Assembly (NCBI GenBank): GCA_002803225.1
Contig: NXFV01001516.1
Location: forward strand, 1 to 64,000
Direction: 5' to 3'
From: Gamarada debralockiae
Taxonomy: Eukaryota; Ascomycota; Leotiomycetes; Helotiales; Hyphodiscaceae
Length of the DNA stretch: 64,000 nt
Below the pieces are notes generated by a model. It searched no databases, was not told the DNA's origin, and saw only the letters and a program-made list of their open reading frames with translations. Below are positions 59,998-64,000 of this stretch, in pieces. Numbering within the stretch: the first letter of the stretch is position 1; each line of letters starts with the position of its first letter. The position numbers and the translations under genes were made by a program.

Positions 59998-61041
59998 CTT
60001 TGATCGTCTTCAAGAAATCTGCACTGACATAGAGTAATCGAGCAAAGAATTGGCAAGATATCGATCTGCCCCTCCTCTTTCTAAGCTATTCCGGGATAGA
60101 GGTAGAATACAGTGCTGTGCAACAAGCGAAACTCTCGTCTACTCAATTGCTCGTGAATGCGTGACGGTCACACTTTTTAAGTTGAGCCAAGAGAACGAAG
60201 GGGGAAGCGACACAAGAACTAACGCAGAAGGGGGCAAAAGCTTGACGATTTCGAGATTGGGGCGAAAAGGCCCTATTAGGAAGGCTTTGGAAATGTCCCA
60301 AATCGGAAGGAGGGTTGAAGATTGCGATGAGGAATTGGCCAATCTTTAGTGGACAATTGCGCCCTCCCGTGGTGGGGCCTTTGGTGGCTTCAGCGCAAGA
60401 AAATCGCCTCCCAACTGCAACACAAAAGAGAGGGCGACGAATTGACCACAAGGCGGTCCTTGACCGTTGTGCGATGGAACACAATTCCATTAGGAGTGAG
60501 GATTGATGAGGAACACTTCGAGTCATCGCGACAGGAATACCATCAACTCAAAAGGACCCCGGGTTCGAGCTTCGCGATTTGCGACCGGGGCGCGCCGATG
60601 ACGAGCATATTCTCAAACTTCAGTGAGTTCGAGAGAGCATTGAAGGATGCATCGAATCCTTCGATTTCACGGGGAAATCAATTGAGTGACGTACGACATA
60701 GATTTTCTGTGTCTGACAAGAAGCGTGTGCGCGTGCGCGTTCGTAGCCGCTGCTCGACGCCATGCGGGTGGCAGTTCTGCTCAGCCTTCTGGCCTCAGCC
60801 TCTGAAAGGCTCCCGATCAGGCCAACAATAGTTACTCCAACCACGAGCAGCAAGGCTGTGTGAGGTAGTTTTATGTGCGTCGTATTGGTGAGGCATTTTT
60901 ACGTGGTACTGCGACTGACTTCTCTTAAGATTATATTGCTCCGGATTTCCCGCGCATTTGTTCTGTCTGATAGTTTCTTCAAATCTCAAAGATCCGTAGA
61001 AAGTCATATCACCACATCAACAGTCAATCTCCTTCAATTGC
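59998..61041. other. Intergenic, nothing recognised
   Basis: Upstream of the P450. Frames at 60349-60831 and the opposite strand look like unsupported translations. Confidence 0.45.
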
Positions 61042-61528
61042 ATGAATATATCATCGACAGTCAGCATTATCGTAGCAACTACGCTCCTCGACGCATCACA
61101 AATCACCTGCCTCCAACACAACGTCTCCATCCAAGCACCACCACCCCCCTCAACACCACCTCCCTCTCGTCCTGGAGCATCTCCTTCTTCGCGCAGACAG
61201 CGATAACCCTCCTCTCAACGTGCTGCAACACAACCGATCACATTTCGTCTCCCCCTACATATCCAACGAGCTCGTCATGACGGGTGGCTACAGCGCAAAC
61301 GGATGCGATTGCGCATACTGCAATGTTACCGGTCGGAGTGGAATTGATGAGTTTGGGAGTGGTTTGAGCACAGCTGCGCCAGAAGTGGAAGGCCAGTGCT
61401 TTTTGGAAGGCAATACACGGACGAGCGATGCCCGGAGGATCAGTACGCCGTGGAAAAAGACCGAGAAGAAGACCCTTTCGGCGGGGTTGTTGATTGCGCT
61501 GGGTGTTGCGGGGATGTTTATGGGTTGA
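61042..61528 (+). pseudogene. Possible decayed small secreted protein
   Basis: A start MNISSTVSIIVATTLL (signal-peptide-like) leads to ITCLQHNVSIQAPPPPS. Coding-like sequence then continues in other frames: LNTTSLSSWS and STCCNTTDH in one, and FVSPYISNELVMTGGYSANG with CDCAYCNVTG and a final hydrophobic tail (LSAGLLIALGVAGMFMG) in another. Read together they suggest a cysteine-containing secreted or GPI-anchored protein of about 160 residues with two frameshifts, or an unresolved exon structure. This is weak evidence. Confidence 0.25.
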
Positions 61529-61727
61529 GACACGGGAATAACCGAAGAAAGGATCAAGATGCGATGAAAGAGGAGAGTTTTTGTCATGAATTTAGCGTTG
61601 GAGTTCAGGCGGTATACCCACGGCGTCAAAGACGGTCTGCAAAATTAGAGTCCTTTATCAATAGCGGCAGTCCGCTCCGAGATCTTAATAATGTAAAAAC
61701 TTGTAACATCAATTCACATCATCTCAA

Positions 61728-62402
61728 TCACTCAACCTCCTCATCAACCCGATACGTTCCATGCTTCGGCAAGCCTCCACTGCCCTCTGCCCCAAACCTC
61801 CTGACCCAGTCAATACCCACATCCCACCACAAGTGTCTTTCAGGAACAAGCCATTCCTTCTCCAAATCCTCTTGATCCACGCTTCCGATCCAAATATCTA
61901 GCATCCTTGGCCAGGGGTCTGGGTAGGGATAGGCTGAGTACGCAAACTGCGTTCCACAATTTCCACAAAATGCTCGCGTTCTGCCTTGTGAAGACGTGTA
62001 GAATGATAGCGTCGTATTTTCCCGACTCATAGTTCCCGGAGGGAAGATCTCGGCTGCTGGTAACCAGGATCTTTCTTCGTCCTTCTTTTGCTCGGATTGC
62101 TCCTGCTTTCCCGGTTCTCCTTCCGCCGTCATTGCACTGGAGCTTGGACTGGGCAGGAGAGACATCGCAACATACGAAGTCGGCGAACATAACACAACAC
62201 CTAGAAGTGCTCCGGTAGCCTTTCGGCAGTCGTTGCAGTGGTCTATACATACGAATGGGAGACGCGCTGCTTCTTTGCTGCTGCTGAGGTCGAAAGTTGG
62301 GTGGAGCGGTCGCTCTGAAATGGGAGGAATGGAGACACGGTATCGGATTGCAGCGCAATTGCAACCACCTGAGATGATGATGGCTTCGGGCGGTAGTGGC
62401 AT
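61728..62402 (-). CDS. GFA (glutathione-dependent formaldehyde-activating / CENP-V) domain protein
   Basis: A single exon of 224 residues. The zinc-binding pattern of the GFA fold is present: ISGGCNCAAIRY, then CIDHCNDCRKATGALLG, then SSQGRTRAFCGNCGTQFAYS. The C-terminal half has DIWIGSVDQEDLEKEW and the His-Trp rich RHLWWDVGIDWVRRF, common in fungal members. A Ser/Glu/Lys-rich insert of about 35 residues (SSSAMTAEGEPGKQEQSEQK) lies between the two halves. The family binds zinc and includes S-hydroxymethylglutathione synthase; most fungal copies have no tested activity, so a detoxification role is only an inference. The gene has no introns and no visible damage. Confidence 0.9.
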   Translation of the reverse strand: MPLPPEAIIISGGCNCAAIRYRVSIPPISERPLHPTFDLSSSKEAARLPFVCIDHCNDCRKATGALLGVVLCSPTSYVAMSLLPSPSSSAMTAEGEPGKQEQSEQKKDEERSWLPAAEIFPPGTMSRENTTLSFYTSSQGRTRAFCGNCGTQFAYSAYPYPDPWPRMLDIWIGSVDQEDLEKEWLVPERHLWWDVGIDWVRRFGAEGSGGLPKHGTYRVDEEVE

Positions 62403-62966
62403 GGCTTTCGTGGGAGTTTTGACTTTTAGAAAGAAAAGATCAGAAAACCAGGAGATGGGGAGCAGCGAGACTTATGCGTGAAGGCTGATATATATTGCTA
62501 CCTAGATCTGAGTCAGCGCTAGACATGTAGGTTGGACTACAGGTATCTCTGCTATGAGGATTCCTTTGCTCCCGTGTAAATTTACGGAGCGGAAGATATG
62601 AAGGATGAAGAATCCAATGACCAGCATGTGATGGCCACATTCGTGTGGTAGAGGAGTACTTAAAAGCTGTCCTCTTAATGGGCTGGATATTGACAACAGC
62701 AAGGCGGTGCATTTTGAACCTCAAAAATTCCATTTTCTTTCTCTTTTCATGCATTGAGGGTTTCTTGGTCAAGATCAAGGGGTATGAAAGGAGTCTCGGC
62801 GTGGGAGGATCCGCAAATGGATTTGCGACGTGAGAAGGAAGCTCAAGTGGGGGTTGACTCAGAAGGGAGAGTTAGCAAAGTTGAGGACAGAAATTAATGC
62901 GCATAGTTCTGCGATTAATATGTTGTTGATTACTGCGAATATGCGAGTAATTTAGAAGTCAAGATG
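62403..62966. other. Intergenic, nothing recognised
   Basis: Promoter side of the GFA gene; no repeats or coding signal. Confidence 0.45.
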
Positions 62967-63999
62967 GTTAGCTGTGTCGTTGCTAAATCGGGTCCAAAGC
63001 AATTTCACAAAGCTCACCGGAAAGAAGCTGGGTACTCGGATAGACAACGCGGAGTGCAAGAACGACGAGAGAGATAGCCAGCAATTGACGATACCTAGAA
63101 CGACCCAGAATAAACTAGATGAAACGGCAAACAGCTTGAAGTTCGGGGAATAAATTCTAGCAGACTGATAAAAAGATTGTACTCACCACCCTCATCAGAT
63201 GTCAGGACGTGGAATACTGACTTGACATTTAGGGAGTATATCCTCAAACCCGGTAGCAACCTGAAATCACTCGCGGGAAAGATCTGGATAATAAATTTTA
63301 TGACATATGATGCAGTGGTTGACCTTCTATCGCGCATTCCAAAGGAGTCTGGGCCATGTTGGATTCAGGAGCCGCTCGTCTTGACGGGTCGTGTAACACC
63401 CATTCATCTTGAACTCATCAACTCTTAGGACGACTTTGACAGCGTTTTGGCTGCACGATTCATTGACCTCCCAGGAGAAGGAAAAATCGCTAAATGCGAA
63501 TACGCAATCCACGAGGCAAGTCTCGAGCGTGATATCGAGCGCACTTAGCCATTTGCGGCCTGTTTCTTACCAGGACGTCGCTTAGACATGATGATGGTAT
63601 TCAAGGACAAGCCGGACTTTCGCAGCGAGTGTTACCCGAGCTACAAGGCAGCATCAAATGAGGACTCGTTCAAAACATACAATGGTCTGGATTCGAGCCA
63701 AAGATTTCTTGTAAATTCAGGGGCATTGCTGACACAAGAGTAGTGCAAAGTGTGGAACCTGGTTTCAGAGGATAGCGGAACTTGGAGAAGCTCTACAGTC
63801 CCAACCACATAGGTCCGATTGTATCGACTCGGGAGGTGGAGATATAGGCAATACTCCGCCATCTCCGCCAGCACGGCACTCGAGGAAACGCAACGCAAGT
63901 ACAGCAGGCTTCGAGGAAGACGACATTAGATCGTCCAAGCGAGTACGACTTCTCACCAATATGGAACGCTTAGGGGAAGATATTCTCCAACAAAATTGA
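62967..63999 (+). pseudogene. Pseudogene with four in-frame TAG stops (RIP-like)
   Basis: From about 63177 one plus-strand frame reads like protein (AGKIWIINFMTYDAVVDLLS, then PLVLTGRVTPIHLELINS). It is cut by TAG at 63426, continues as DDFDSVLAARFIDLPGEGKI, is cut by TAG at 63546, continues as PFAACFLPGRRLDMMMVFKD, and is cut again by TAG at 63741 and 63810. After a frame change a basic tail follows (RSSKRVRLLTNMERLGEDIL), ending with TGA at 63997. Each TAG could derive from CAG. Coding-like sequence may begin at an ATG at 62967 (MVSCVVAKSGPKQFHKAHRK), which is less sure. The family is unknown; the pattern suits a repeated gene hit by RIP. The final basic patch looks like a nuclear signal. 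Confidence 0.5.
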
Positions 64000-64000
64000 G

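Noticed and set aside
60349..60831. 160-codon plus-strand frame upstream of the P450
   Set aside because: Arg/Ser-rich translation without motifs; a complementary frame on the minus strand is equally long, typical of chance in GC-balanced DNA.
57978..62402. P450, GFA enzyme and unknown gene as a secondary-metabolite cluster
   Set aside because: No polyketide synthase, NRPS, terpene cyclase or pathway regulator lies in the window; adjacency alone is not enough.
1..64000. CRISPR arrays, bacterial-type operons or Starship-type captain (DUF3435) genes
   Set aside because: No regular short repeats with spacers, and no tyrosine-recombinase captain motifs were recognised; the genome is eukaryotic.

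Overview
The window is nuclear DNA of a filamentous ascomycete (Pezizomycotina). The evidence is short introns of about 40-160 nt with GTRNGT donors, CTRAC-like branch sites and YAG acceptors, CAACAATG-type start contexts, HET and 2EXR domains, and a class II myosin of about 2400 residues. The gene content would fit Leotiomycetes, but the sequence alone does not fix the genus. No rRNA, tRNA, CRISPR array or prokaryotic operon was recognised.

Layout: (1) 1-6.9 kb: the end of a Ser/Thr-rich extracellular protein gene running off the left edge, a RidA-family gene, and the ribosome-quality-control factor Rqc2/Tae2. (2) 6.9-18.5 kb: a large HET-domain protein with an N-terminal hydrophobic stretch, decayed coding debris, a lineage-type glycine-zipper-like protein, a short TIR element, a 2EXR pseudogene, an intact SDR and a truncated flavin-reductase-like relic. 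(3) 18.5-27 kb: a multipass membrane protein, a strong 192-bp foldback element, a Gfo/Idh/MocA oxidoreductase whose second intron ends in AA instead of AG, an unassigned coding region, a BTB protein and a ~366-bp tandem repeat. (4) 27-37 kb: a membrane GT2 glycosyltransferase of the hyaluronan-synthase-like type, a TA-flanked foldback element and an F-box protein. (5) 36.6-48.6 kb: the conserved core, with class II myosin heavy chain and a Red1/ZFC3H1-type zinc-finger protein transcribed divergently from a 673-bp shared promoter. (6) 49.5-56.1 kb: an MFS anion:cation symporter with a one-base frameshift, a broken SDR, a second HET gene with an in-frame TAG and a 14-C tract in the HET core, and an orphan decayed fragment. 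(7) 56.8-64 kb: a conserved fungal protein of unknown function, an eight-exon cytochrome P450, a possible decayed secreted protein, a GFA-domain enzyme, and at the right edge a pseudogene carrying four in-frame TAG stops.

The genes do not form one pathway. Conserved housekeeping genes (Rqc2 in stalled-ribosome rescue, class II myosin in septation, Red1-like in nuclear RNA decay, GT2 at the hyphal surface) alternate with fast-evolving accessory DNA. In the accessory parts at least seven loci are broken in different ways: nonsense codon, frameshift, lost splice acceptor, truncation. Several nonsense changes are TAG codons compatible with CpA-to-TpA change, the signature of repeat-induced point mutation (RIP). 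The most unusual points are the splice-acceptor loss, the homopolymer in the HET core, and the two long-armed foldback elements.
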